From NCBI GenBank assembly GCA_014377495.1, contig JACMPN010000494.1, positions 1 through 6,631 on the forward strand: DNA of 6,631 nucleotides, read 5' to 3'. The stretch comes from Candidatus Sericytochromatia bacterium. GTDB taxonomy: Bacteria; Cyanobacteriota; Sericytochromatia; JACMPN01. The position numbers and the translations under genes were made by a program. The notes under the pieces are model-generated. The model did no database searches. It was not told the DNA's origin and worked only from the letters and a program-made list of their open reading frames with translations. Below are positions 1-6,040 of this stretch, piece by piece (within the stretch, counting starts at the first letter, position 1; every line of letters begins with the position of its first letter).

Positions 1-324
1 CAGCTTATAGATCTCCTCGATCCCGCGCGAGGCCTTGAATCCTAAGGTTTCTAAGCCCGGGGTGATCGGGGTGCCGAGTTCGATGCTCATTGCCTTGGCG
101 CGCTCGATCACTTCTTGCGGATCTGAGATATCGGCCGGCGTGATCTTGTTCATCACCTCGGCGGCCGTATAGCCAAACATCCGCTCGGCGCCCACGTTGG
201 AGATCTGGGTGGCGCCCTTCGCGTCAGTGGCGATGCTCGAGAAGTCGGCGCTGTTGAAGATCGCGCTCTGCAGTGCCGCCCCCGCCTTGAGCAGCGCCTT
301 TCTCCGCGGATCGTTGGCTAGCAA
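1..324 (-). CDS. PAS-domain signalling protein, N-terminal part (runs off left edge)
   Basis: The minus strand is open from a TTG at 324-322 to the window edge (108 codons). The protein begins LANDPRRKALLKAG and continues into a PAS fold: an AIFNSADFSSIATD segment, then NVGAERMFGYTAAEVMNK and ITPADISDP, the usual PAS core signature. PAS domains sense small ligands, redox state or light and are usually joined to a histidine kinase or diguanylate cyclase; the output domain lies outside the window, so the activity is unknown. The start was chosen because GAGGTGG sits 4 nt upstream of the TTG, an in-frame stop lies only a few codons further upstream, and the first in-frame ATG is already inside the PAS core. 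The gene points away from the transposon and is followed upstream by about 500 bp of non-coding DNA. An upstream domain could have been lost when the transposon arrived, but nothing proves this. Confidence 0.8.
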   Translation of the reverse strand, partial: MLANDPRRKALLKAGAALQSAIFNSADFSSIATDAKGATQISNVGAERMFGYTAAEVMNKITPADISDPQEVIERAKAMSIELGTPITPGLETLGFKASRGIEEIYKL

Positions 325-435
325 AATTCCACCTCGAAACTGCGGAAATGTGGCGCTTTACAAATGACGGGCTCTTTCAGGACCCAGCCCCAAACGTCCG
401 ATACGAACCGAAGTAAATCCAGTCGCTTACGTTGG

Positions 436-458
436 GGGGGCAGCTTCGCTGTGCCCCC
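436..458. repeat. GC-rich hairpin upstream of the PAS gene
   Basis: GGGGGC (436-441) pairs with GCCCCC (453-458), and AGC (442-444) pairs with GCT (448-450) around a TTC loop, with a 2-nt bulge. There is no T-run on either side, so it is not a typical intrinsic terminator. It could be a leader structure for the PAS gene or a remnant of an older mobile element. Confidence 0.45.
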
Positions 459-580
459 TCTGATCCCAGCGGAAAGTTCGACCCAAGATTAGGTGGCTTC
501 AAACGTGAACATCTTTCGTAAAAGTACCATAGTTACCTGGTTGCAATGCACCCCTCGACTGGAACTGGCGCTGGGGTAAT

Positions 581-692
581 TTGTCAGCCATGGCTAAGGA
601 GATCCGCCGAGGCACAGTGGATCCCGCCACGTTTGATGAACCGGCAACGCCGGCAGACTCCTTGACGCTGGCGAACGTGTTACGGCTGACAA
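581..692. repeat. 9-bp inverted repeat TTGTCAGCC / GGCTGACAA
   Basis: TTGTCAGCC at 581-589 is the exact reverse complement of GGCTGACAA at 684-692, with 94 bp between. TGTCA is a familiar terminal motif in Tn7/Tn5053-type transposons, so the copy at 582 is a candidate outer end of the DDE transposon. A 9-bp match can also arise by chance. Confidence 0.35.
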
Positions 693-726
693 TCCTACGC
701 CGCCATCGCTCAACAATCGTGCGCCG
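689..726. repeat. Near-direct 14-bp repeats, possible transposase binding sites
   Basis: ACAATCCTACGCCG (689-702) and ACAATCGTGCGCCG (713-726) agree at 12 of 14 positions with a 24-bp period. A diverged third copy, CAACGATCGTCGC, lies at 809-821. Repeated sites of one orientation inside a transposon end are typical of Mu/Tn7-type elements. Assignment to this transposase is inference. Confidence 0.35.
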
Positions 727-759
727 TGGCGGCGCGCCGGGTTGGCGGTTGCATGAGTC

Positions 760-796
760 GGGCGGGCCCCAGGCATTGAGTGCCTGAGACCCGCCC
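760..796 (-). terminator. Strong hairpin just downstream of the ATPase gene
   Basis: GGGCGGG (760-766) pairs with CCCGCCC (790-796); inside a 3x3 internal loop, CAGGCA (770-775) pairs with TGCCTG (781-786) around a TTGAG loop. It begins 34 nt after the ATPase stop codon, where a transcript terminator would be expected. No T-run follows on the minus strand, so Rho-independent termination is uncertain. It could instead block read-through from outside or stabilise the 3' end of the mRNA. Confidence 0.4.
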
Positions 797-829
797 TGTG
801 GCGCATACCAACGATCGTCGCAGTCGTCG

Positions 830-1639
830 CTACGGTCCTTTCTGTGCCTGGATCACCTCGCCCATGACCTTGCGGTCGACGCTCCGCACTTCCTGCCAGG
901 CAGCGCGGATCAGGGCATAGACACAGAGATTGCCGATCTCCCTCGGGATGCCCTTGGCTTGCTGGAAAGCAAGATCGACGGCCTCAGCGGTGAAGACGTC
1001 CGGATCGCCGTCGACGGCCAGCATGTGGGCCCTGCCGTATTCAGAGGTCTCCGACCGGCTCAGCCCAGCCAGGGTGTACCGGATCAGCGTCCGCTGTGAC
1101 AGGGCCTCGTGCTGGGATTCCTTGAGCCTGGCCGCCAGTGTTGGTTGGCCGACGAGCAGCAGGCCCAACGGCGTCGCCGAGTCCATCTGGAAGTTCAGCA
1201 TCTGCCGCAGTTCGGTCAGCAGGCTGTCTGCGAGCAGGTGGGCGTCGTCGACCACCAGCAGGGTAGAGCGCTGCTTGCCCAGCCAGGCGTGCTCAATGGC
1301 GCCGTGCAATTGATTCAGCAGGTCGCCCTTGAGGTAGCTGGGGCTCAGGCCCAGGCCGTGGGCGACTTCCCGGAACAGGGCCCTGTCCGAACTGGTGTAG
1401 CCGACGTAGATGACGACGTATCGCAGCGGGTCGAGGTTTGTCAGAAAGGCCCGCAGTGCCGTCGACTTGCCGGCACCGACCGGACCGGTGACCACGGCGA
1501 CAGCGCCGTCGGCGACAGCCGCAGCCAGGTAGTAATGCAACTCCTCCAGGTGTGGATAGCGGTAGATGGCCTCGGCTGGGATCTGCTTGTTGAAGGCGGG
1601 TCCGGACAAGCCGAAAAACGACCGGTAGTCCTTGCTCAT
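830..1639 (-). CDS. ExeA/TniB-like AAA ATPase, transposition accessory protein
   Basis: The product has 269 residues, a normal length for the ExeA/TniB/MuB-like ATPases that partner DDE transposases. Visible motifs are Walker A GPVGAGKST (residues 52-60), Walker B LLVVDDAH (127-134), a sensor-1-like LLLVGQP (160-166) and a likely arginine-finger region around SQRTLIRYTL (181-190). By analogy with MuB, TnsC and TniB it should bind DNA with ATP, choose the target and activate the transposase. The start ATG at 1639-1637 overlaps the transposase stop as ATGA, so the two genes were translated as a coupled pair. The reading frame is intact. Its upstream partner has been split by the 3.5-kb insertion, so the ATPase is now cut off from the original promoter and would depend on transcription reading through or out of that element. 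An ExeA secretion role is unlikely because there is no membrane segment and the partner is a transposase. Confidence 0.9.
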   Translation of the reverse strand: MSKDYRSFFGLSGPAFNKQIPAEAIYRYPHLEELHYYLAAAVADGAVAVVTGPVGAGKSTALRAFLTNLDPLRYVVIYVGYTSSDRALFREVAHGLGLSPSYLKGDLLNQLHGAIEHAWLGKQRSTLLVVDDAHLLADSLLTELRQMLNFQMDSATPLGLLLVGQPTLAARLKESQHEALSQRTLIRYTLAGLSRSETSEYGRAHMLAVDGDPDVFTAEAVDLAFQQAKGIPREIGNLCVYALIRAAWQEVRSVDRKVMGEVIQAQKGP

Positions 1640-2526
1640 GCCTCACCGCCCCAGTGGGCCGCCCGGATGGCCTCCAGGTAAAAGTCCAGATGCCGGTCGA
1701 CGCCTTTGGAGGCGATGGCCGTGGCCAGAGCCGCTTCGGCGAGGTCCGTTTTGAGCGGCGCATGCCGGGACCAGAAGGTCCCCACCAGGTATTGGCCGTC
1801 ACCGGTCCACGTCTGGCCAAGACGGGTGCTCAGGAGGTTCAGCAGGTCTGACTGGGTCAACTGGCCGGGTGCCGGGTGGTCGGTCAGGGCACCCCAGGCA
1901 GCCCGTTCGGTGTCCGATTCGGCGACGAGGCGGTCTTTGAATGCCTGGGCGCTGGCGAGTTGCTTCGGCGCCGTTTTGACGTGCGGCTGGGCCTTGTTGA
2001 AGGTGCGTGAGACCAGGGCCTGCGGGCCGACGGTGGCGATGCGGACACCGCGATGGACGATGTGGATGGCGCTGAGGTCGAAGGGGTCGAAGCGGACGAT
2101 GACGCGCTGACCGATCAGTTGCGGGTCGACGGGATACTCGTTGCGGGCCAGCACGATGGTGCCGGTCTTGCGGACCCAGCGTTCGTCCTCCCACAGGAAG
2201 GTGTCCCGCAGTTCGTCCGGTGTCGGAAAACGGACATCCTGACGGCCCGCCTCCCAGCGATCGAGGGGTGTCTGCCTGGTTTCGGAGTGCGTCCTGCGCT
2301 GGTAGTGGGTATCCAGCCAGGCCCAGAAGAAGCGGTTCAACTCGTCGAGGGTCTGGATGTCGGCGGCTTGGGCCTCGGGGAAGAAGATGCCTTTGACGGT
2401 GCCGAAATAGCGCTCGATCTTACCTTTGCCTTCGGGCGAATACGGCGTGGCAAAGACGATCTGGATCTGGAGGCGGGCGGCCATGCGGCGCAGTTGGGCG
2501 GCCCGGAACACGCTGCCGTTGTCCCA
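1636..2526 (-). pseudogene. DDE transposase, 3' half (catalytic Glu and Mu/TnsB-type C-terminal region)
   Basis: The frame begins at the insertion point with Trp-Asp-Asn-Gly-Ser-Val-Phe (TGG at 2526-2524) and runs to a TGA at 1638-1636. The second catalytic Asp is encoded at 2523-2521 and the catalytic Glu at 2415-2413, in PEGKGKIERYFGTVKG. The 35 residues between them give the classic DD(35)E spacing. A beta-rich segment at about 2193-2017 (RWVRKTGTIVLARNEYPV...) resembles the Mu transposase C-terminal barrel. The tail should contact the ATPase by analogy with MuA/MuB and TnsB/TnsC. The first catalytic Asp and the DNA-binding domains lie on the other side of the insertion, so this piece cannot catalyse transposition. 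An internal GTG at 2511 could start a shorter product but has no obvious ribosome binding site. No other frameshift or stop is present, which suggests recent interruption. Confidence 0.88.
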
Positions 2527-2528
2527 AT
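2522..2528 (+). repeat. Target-site direct repeat TCCCAAT, left copy
   Basis: TCCCAAT here is repeated in the same orientation at 6054-6060, at the other junction. In the rebuilt empty site the sequence occurs once, within the Tyr-Trp-Asp codons of the transposase. The inner six bases, TCCCAA, are best read as the crossover spacer shared by element and target. Confidence 0.85.
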
Positions 2529-2554
2529 TATGTGCCCGAGCCGATTATGTGGCC
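2522..2554 (+). repeat. RIT left terminal inverted repeat
   Basis: This 33-bp sequence reads TCCCAATTATGTG, then CCCGAGC, then CGATTATGTGGCC. It matches the reverse complement of 6001-6033 except for one base (A at 2539, G in the other copy). It contains two copies of an ATTATGTG[C/G]CC motif (2527-2537 and 2544-2554), which I take to be recombinase binding arms. Its outer seven bases are also the target repeat. Confidence 0.92.
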
Positions 2555-2612
2555 CGTTTGTTGTAGGCGGGCCCCCAGCGGGGCGGAGCGCGTTCGGGTG
2601 GCCACATAATCG
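2542..2612. repeat. 13-bp internal inverted repeat at the RIT left end, next to the ritC stop
   Basis: CGATTATGTGGCC (2542-2554) and GGCCACATAATCG (2600-2612) are perfect reverse complements with 45 bp between. The inner arm ends at the base before the ritC stop codon (2615-2613). The spacer contains a smaller GCCCC-CAGC-GGGGC hairpin. The pair may be recombinase binding arms, a terminator-like structure for the trio transcript, or both. Confidence 0.8.
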
Positions 2613-3632
2613 TCACAGGGAGTCGAGCCAGGAGAGCAGCACTTCGTCATTGCGCCAAACAGGTCTTCGTGGGAATCCCTTGGATGCCTCTGTCGGCGGG
2701 GTGCAGGCACTCAGGGCTGCTTCCTTTGCCCTCATGTTGATTTCCGCATAGCGGTTGGTCGTGTCGAGACTGACATGGCCGAGCCAGCCTCGAATGACAT
2801 TGACCTCGACGCCGGCTTCAAGCAGATGGACGGCGGTGGTATGGCGGAAGATGTGCGGACTGATGCGGCGTGATCCAGGCGCTTGGGGATTGCGTTCAAG
2901 CCCTCGTGTGTGCCGGCGAACGAGCTTATAAATGCCGAAGCGGGTTAGCGGTTGGCCAGGGCGAGAGAAGAAGACCGGACTTTCCGGCTGGTCTTGAATC
3001 CCTTGCTGCTGGAGGATAAGTCGGATTTGGTGTGCCGTCTCTTCCCAGAGCGGGCAGGTTCGCCACTTATCGCCCTTTCCATGCAGCCTCACCCGGGGCG
3101 CAGAACCCAGGTCAAGGTTCTGGACACGGATGTCGGCCGCCTCCTGAACGCGGGCGCCCGTGTTGTAGAGAAACAAAAGGAGTGCACGGTCGCGATGGGC
3201 ATTTCGCCCCTTCTGCGGCAGGCCGGCGAATAGGGTTTCGATCTCGTCGCGCTCCAGAAAATGCGTCTCCGGAGGCGCTACCCGCTTGGCCGGGATTGCG
3301 GCCACGCGCTCTGAGACCCGCAGCATCTCGGGATCCTTGGCCGCCAGATAATCAAAGAACTCGTGAATGACGGCCAGGCGCTGATTACGGGTTCGGATGT
3401 GGTTCCCCCGCTCGATCTCAAGGTGTTGCAAGAACGAGAGCACCCGCTCGAACGTGAGATCGGCGAGTGCCAGTCGTGAGACCTTTCGCCGTGAATCCGC
3501 CGCCACGAAACCGAGAAACAAACGGATGGCATCCCGATAACTCTTGATCGAGGATGGGCGCAGACCTTTCATCGCCACGAGGTGATCGACGAAGAAGGCG
3601 TACAGGATGGGCCCGAGCGAAGCGGCGCTCAT
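2613..3632 (-). CDS. ritC: Tyrosine recombinase, third gene of the RIT trio (RitC)
   Basis: The protein has 339 residues with the two-domain plan of tyrosine recombinases: a SAM-like core-binding domain (about 5-100, with SSIKSYRDAIRLFLGFV) and a C-terminal catalytic domain. The catalytic set is complete: Arg161 in GARVQE, beta-hairpin lysines in GKGDKW (186/189), His260 and Arg263 in HIFRH, His286 in GHVSLDTTNRY and the nucleophile Tyr295. These enzymes cut and rejoin DNA through a 3'-phosphotyrosine link. The start ATG at 3632-3630 overlaps the ritB stop as ATGA. A perfect 6-bp hairpin covers the region before the start, so translation probably depends on ribosomes arriving from ritB. The last 40 residues after the catalytic Tyr form a longer tail than in XerC/XerD. 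The name follows the RIT gene order; the individual role of each trio member is not visible from sequence. Confidence 0.93.
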   Translation of the reverse strand: MSAASLGPILYAFFVDHLVAMKGLRPSSIKSYRDAIRLFLGFVAADSRRKVSRLALADLTFERVLSFLQHLEIERGNHIRTRNQRLAVIHEFFDYLAAKDPEMLRVSERVAAIPAKRVAPPETHFLERDEIETLFAGLPQKGRNAHRDRALLLFLYNTGARVQEAADIRVQNLDLGSAPRVRLHGKGDKWRTCPLWEETAHQIRLILQQQGIQDQPESPVFFSRPGQPLTRFGIYKLVRRHTRGLERNPQAPGSRRISPHIFRHTTAVHLLEAGVEVNVIRGWLGHVSLDTTNRYAEINMRAKEAALSACTPPTEASKGFPRRPVWRNDEVLLSWLDSL

Positions 3633-4618
3633 GGCTCCGCCCTCAGGGCGGCAGGCGCCGCAAACGTTTCAAATCGGCCGCTTGCCTCACTGAGCAGGTC
3701 GGCGGTGATCGTCAGGTACACCGCCGTCGATGCCGGGTCCACGTGACCGAGAAAGGTCGAAAGGCGCAGCAGGAGGGCCGCTGGTTGTGCCCCCGTGCGG
3801 TACCACCGCAGCAGCGTGCCAACGGCGAACGAATGTCGCAGGTCGTGAACACGGGGTGTGGCGGTGCCGACGGGGATAGTGAGCTGGAGTTGTTTCACGA
3901 GGCCATGGAACGTGTTGCGGATGGACCCGGGAGCGACGACCTGACCCTTGATGAAGGAAAACAAGGGGGATTCCGGCGACGTACCGCCGGCTCCTCGTGG
4001 CCGTAGCCGGAGATACCCGGTCAGAAGTTCGGCGATTCTTGGCCCAAACGGCACGAGACGGGTTTTGGAGAATTTCGTTTGCCGGATGACGAGCACACAG
4101 CGATCCATGTCCGTGTCCCCCAGACAAAGGCGTGACACCTCGCCGATCCTCAATCCCAAGCCATACAGCAGCGCGAAGATCGTGCGATAGGTTGGGCCGC
4201 GGAGCGGTGCGTTCGGCCCATCTGCAAGCGTGCCGGCCAAGTCCAGCAAACGGCGGGCGTGCGAAGCGTCGAACAGGAAAGGGATTCTGGTGGCGACCTC
4301 CCGCCGCGGCCTGATGGTGACGGGAGATCGGTCGAAAGCACCTTGAGCAACGTGCCAATCAAAGAGCCGACGAACGACACCCAGGAGATGATTGAAACTC
4401 CGAGCTGACCGACGGGGCCGTGAGATCAGAAACGCCTCAATGGTCTCAGTCGTGACGTCCTGCAAATTTGCCATCCCCAATCTCAGCAAGAAGCGCTCCA
4501 GGAGGCGAAGATGCTCTTCCTCAGTTCGAAAGCGCTTTCCGAGAGCCCGGCCGTTAGCGATGAATTGGGCGATAGCGTCAGTCAGAGTGCTTTGAGGGGA
4601 AGTGTTTTTCACGATCAC
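3629..4618 (-). CDS. ritB: Tyrosine recombinase, second gene of the RIT trio (RitB)
   Basis: The 329-residue protein has an N-terminal core-binding domain (about 8-95, with RTEEEHLRLLERFLLRLG) and a catalytic domain from about 110. The catalytic residues are all present: Arg157 in YGLGLRIGE, lysines in TKFSKTRLVPF (182/185), His258 and Arg261 in HDLRHSF, His292 in GHVDPASTAVY and nucleophile Tyr301. The start is a GTG at 4618-4616 that overlaps the upstream recombinase stop as GTGA; GGGGAGG lies 7 nt before it, a good ribosome binding site. The next in-frame starts lie well inside the N-terminal domain. Like its partners it should act on the core sites at the element ends. Confidence 0.93.
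   Translation of the reverse strand: MIVKNTSPQSTLTDAIAQFIANGRALGKRFRTEEEHLRLLERFLLRLGMANLQDVTTETIEAFLISRPRRSARSFNHLLGVVRRLFDWHVAQGAFDRSPVTIRPRREVATRIPFLFDASHARRLLDLAGTLADGPNAPLRGPTYRTIFALLYGLGLRIGEVSRLCLGDTDMDRCVLVIRQTKFSKTRLVPFGPRIAELLTGYLRLRPRGAGGTSPESPLFSFIKGQVVAPGSIRNTFHGLVKQLQLTIPVGTATPRVHDLRHSFAVGTLLRWYRTGAQPAALLLRLSTFLGHVDPASTAVYLTITADLLSEASGRFETFAAPAALRAEP
3637..3651 (-). promoter_or_regulatory. Hairpin over the ritC ribosome binding region
   Basis: On the minus strand the ritB end reads CCGCCC-TGA-GGGCGG followed by AGCC and the ritC ATG. The 6-bp perfect stem would hide the purine-rich GAGGGCGGAG that serves as ritC Shine-Dalgarno sequence. A ribosome finishing ritB would melt it, so ritC translation is likely tied to ritB. 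The function is inferred; the stem is directly visible. Confidence 0.45.
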
Positions 4619-5886
4619 AGCACATCCTCCCCGTCTCCGAGGGCCACCATGCGTAGGGCTTCGACGGCCACTTTGGTATAGACCTCGGTCGACGCCGCCG
4701 ACCTGTGGCCCACGTAATCGCCGATGACCTTGAGAGGGAAGTCAGCGTCGACAAGCCGCTGGACGCAGGTATGGCGCAACGTATGCGACCCAAGCCGCGG
4801 TGCGGCAACCCCAGCCTTGTGCAGGTAATACGATGCCCGCATCGATACCGAGGAGAACGTCATGGGGCGGTAAGGCACGACGACGCTAAGGAAGAGGCGC
4901 CGATCTTCCGTCTTGGGCCGACCGTTTTGGAGATAATCGACGATCGCCTCCCCCACGATGGCTGACAGCGGATAAGCGGTCGAGGGACCGGCTTTGCGTT
5001 CGGGGACACGAAGACGATCCTGCCGCCAGTCGATGTCGTCCAATGTCAGTGCAGCGACCTCCCGTGAGCGAAGGCCGTAAGTCACGAGCAGCAGCAGGAT
5101 GGCAAAGTCGCGCTTTCCGGCCGCGGTGCGGCGATCAACGGATTCGAGCACTCGATGGACTTCGTCCCACGTCACCGACCGGGGAATGTTGGCCAGGCGA
5201 TACGCCACGGGCGCCCCCACCGCACGGCTGAGATCTCTTGGCGTGCGGCCCTCTCGATGAACGTATCGAAGAAAGACCCTGAGGTTGCAGCAGAGGCCCT
5301 TTAGCGAGAGTTTGCTGAGGCGACGACTGCTTTCGGCCACAAAGGAACTCAGGATCGTAGGGGATAAGTCAGACACGCTCACCAGGCGAATGCGATCGAG
5401 ATACGCTTCGAATGGCCGTAGGCTGGCTGTGTAGAACTTGATCGACTGCTCGCTAAGACCTCGTTCGCAACGGAGATAGGCGAAAAATCCCGGGACTGAA
5501 TGCTCGAAGGGATCTTGCACCACGTCGTCACCGCGAGACTGCCCATGGTAGCTGGGAATCACGAGACGCAGCATCTGGACTGCCGAGTTTCGGGCGTTCT
5601 GAGCTCGCTCCAAGCGCAATCGATCCGTGGCCGTTGCTTTCTCCCGGGAGCGGACCTCGCTGTTGACGAACGCCTCCACGTGGTCAGGAAGATCCTCCAG
5701 TTCAACGGCGCCGTTAGCTTTGGCAAACTCGCCGAAACGCCGCAGAACCGGCACCCGGCGATAAACGGTGCGGCTGGAATACCCTTGCTGCGCTAACCAG
5801 TCGACGTATCGTTCGATCACACCACCAATCCAGGATGCCTTGATCTGATCGATCGTTTGGGGGCGGATGAAATAGCTTTCCAACAT
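4615..5886 (-). CDS. ritA: Tyrosine recombinase, first gene of the RIT trio (RitA)
   Basis: This is the largest of the three (423 residues). It has a long N-terminal section before the core-binding domain (about 130-215, VPGFFAYLRCERGLSEQSIKF...) and a C-terminal catalytic domain. Catalytic residues are complete: Arg273 in YGLRSREV, Lys298 in ERKAGPS, His368 and Arg371 in SHTLRHT, His394 in GHRSAAST and nucleophile Tyr403 in EVYTKV. The ATG at 5886-5884 has GAGGAGG 6 nt upstream, the strongest ribosome binding site in the window. It is the promoter-proximal gene and about 115 bp separate it from the right terminal repeat. The first 120 residues also resemble a second SAM-like domain (SSRTVYRRVPVLRRFGEFAKANG), so the protein may have two DNA-binding domains. 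Confidence 0.94.
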   Translation of the reverse strand: MLESYFIRPQTIDQIKASWIGGVIERYVDWLAQQGYSSRTVYRRVPVLRRFGEFAKANGAVELEDLPDHVEAFVNSEVRSREKATATDRLRLERAQNARNSAVQMLRLVIPSYHGQSRGDDVVQDPFEHSVPGFFAYLRCERGLSEQSIKFYTASLRPFEAYLDRIRLVSVSDLSPTILSSFVAESSRRLSKLSLKGLCCNLRVFLRYVHREGRTPRDLSRAVGAPVAYRLANIPRSVTWDEVHRVLESVDRRTAAGKRDFAILLLLVTYGLRSREVAALTLDDIDWRQDRLRVPERKAGPSTAYPLSAIVGEAIVDYLQNGRPKTEDRRLFLSVVVPYRPMTFSSVSMRASYYLHKAGVAAPRLGSHTLRHTCVQRLVDADFPLKVIGDYVGHRSAASTEVYTKVAVEALRMVALGDGEDVL

Positions 5887-6000
5887 TGACGACCTCCTCG
5901 TTCCACGCCATGCGTGCTGAAGTCGTCTTGGGCACCAAGCCCACGTTATGTGCCCAAATCAAACGGGAGAACGGCGTCGTCAACCAATAAGGGCATGGGC
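5887..6000 (-). promoter_or_regulatory. Upstream region of the RIT operon with dyads
   Basis: This 114-bp segment must carry the promoter if the element is self-sufficient. A TTGACG at 5983-5978 on the minus strand matches a sigma-70 -35 box, but I see no good -10 box at normal spacing. There are two dyads: CTTGG-GCA-CCAAG (5927-5939), and TTGGGCAC (5928-5935) with GTGCCCAA (5950-5957). The second overlaps a TTATGTGCCC motif (5946-5955) like those in the ends. A recombinase bound here could repress its own operon, which is inference. Confidence 0.35.
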
Positions 6001-6027
6001 GGCCACATAATCGGCCCGGGCACATAA
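5946..6027. repeat. 10-bp internal inverted repeat at the RIT right end
   Basis: TTATGTGCCC (5946-5955) is the reverse complement of GGGCACATAA (6018-6027), with 62 bp between. It mirrors the inner arm at the left end (2600-2612) but uses the CCC version of the motif rather than GGCC. Together they suggest each end has an outer cluster and one inner arm. Confidence 0.7.
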
Positions 6028-6033
6028 TTGGGA
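6001..6033 (-). repeat. RIT right terminal inverted repeat
   Basis: The reverse complement of this segment reads TCCCAATTATGTG, CCCGGGC, CGATTATGTGGCC, identical to 2522-2554 except one base. Unlike the left copy it is not at the junction: 20 further bases (6034-6053) separate it from the target repeat. Confidence 0.92.
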
Positions 6034-6040
6034 TTATGTG
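6021..6040. repeat. Complete recombinase core-like site in the RIT right end
   Basis: CACATAA (6021-6027), TTGGGA (6028-6033), TTATGTG (6034-6040): perfect 7-bp inverted arms around a 6-bp asymmetric spacer. This is the form of a tyrosine recombinase core site such as dif. It is whole in the integrated state, whereas a site used for integration should be split between the two ends. Confidence 0.6.

Larger units (their letters stand above)
325..829. other. Intergenic region with hairpins and repeats; probably holds the DDE transposon end
   Basis: No convincing gene is visible in these 505 bases. The part near the PAS gene (about 470-550) is richer in A+T than its surroundings. The part near the ATPase gene holds two near-direct repeats of ACAATCnnnCGCCG type (689-702 and 713-726, 24 bp apart), a related CAACGATCGTCGC at 809-821, a 9-bp inverted repeat (581-589 with 684-692) and a strong hairpin (760-796). 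Repeated motifs of this kind are expected where a Mu/Tn7-type transposase binds its end, so the left end of the DDE transposon probably lies here. It cannot be fixed because the other end is outside the window. A 68-codon plus-strand frame from a TTG at 581 covers the same bases but looks like chance. Confidence 0.5.

Noticed and set aside
581..787. 68-codon plus-strand frame from TTG
   Set aside because: It has no ribosome binding site at the TTG and no recognisable domain. Its sequence is shaped by repeats and a hairpin that better explain the region as a transposon end.
594..806. 70-codon minus-strand frame downstream of the ATPase, possible third transposon gene
   Set aside because: The composition is rich in Arg, Pro and Ala as in chance frames of GC-rich DNA, with no motif and with the strong hairpin inside it.
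1109..1681. 190-codon plus-strand frame
   Set aside because: It is antisense to the ATPase gene and mirrors its codon pattern in GC-rich DNA; no domain is seen.
2053..2751. Long plus-strand frame (232 codons) crossing the left RIT junction
   Set aside because: It is antisense to the transposase and ritC, both of which have clear catalytic motifs; it crosses an insertion junction, so it cannot be an evolved gene.
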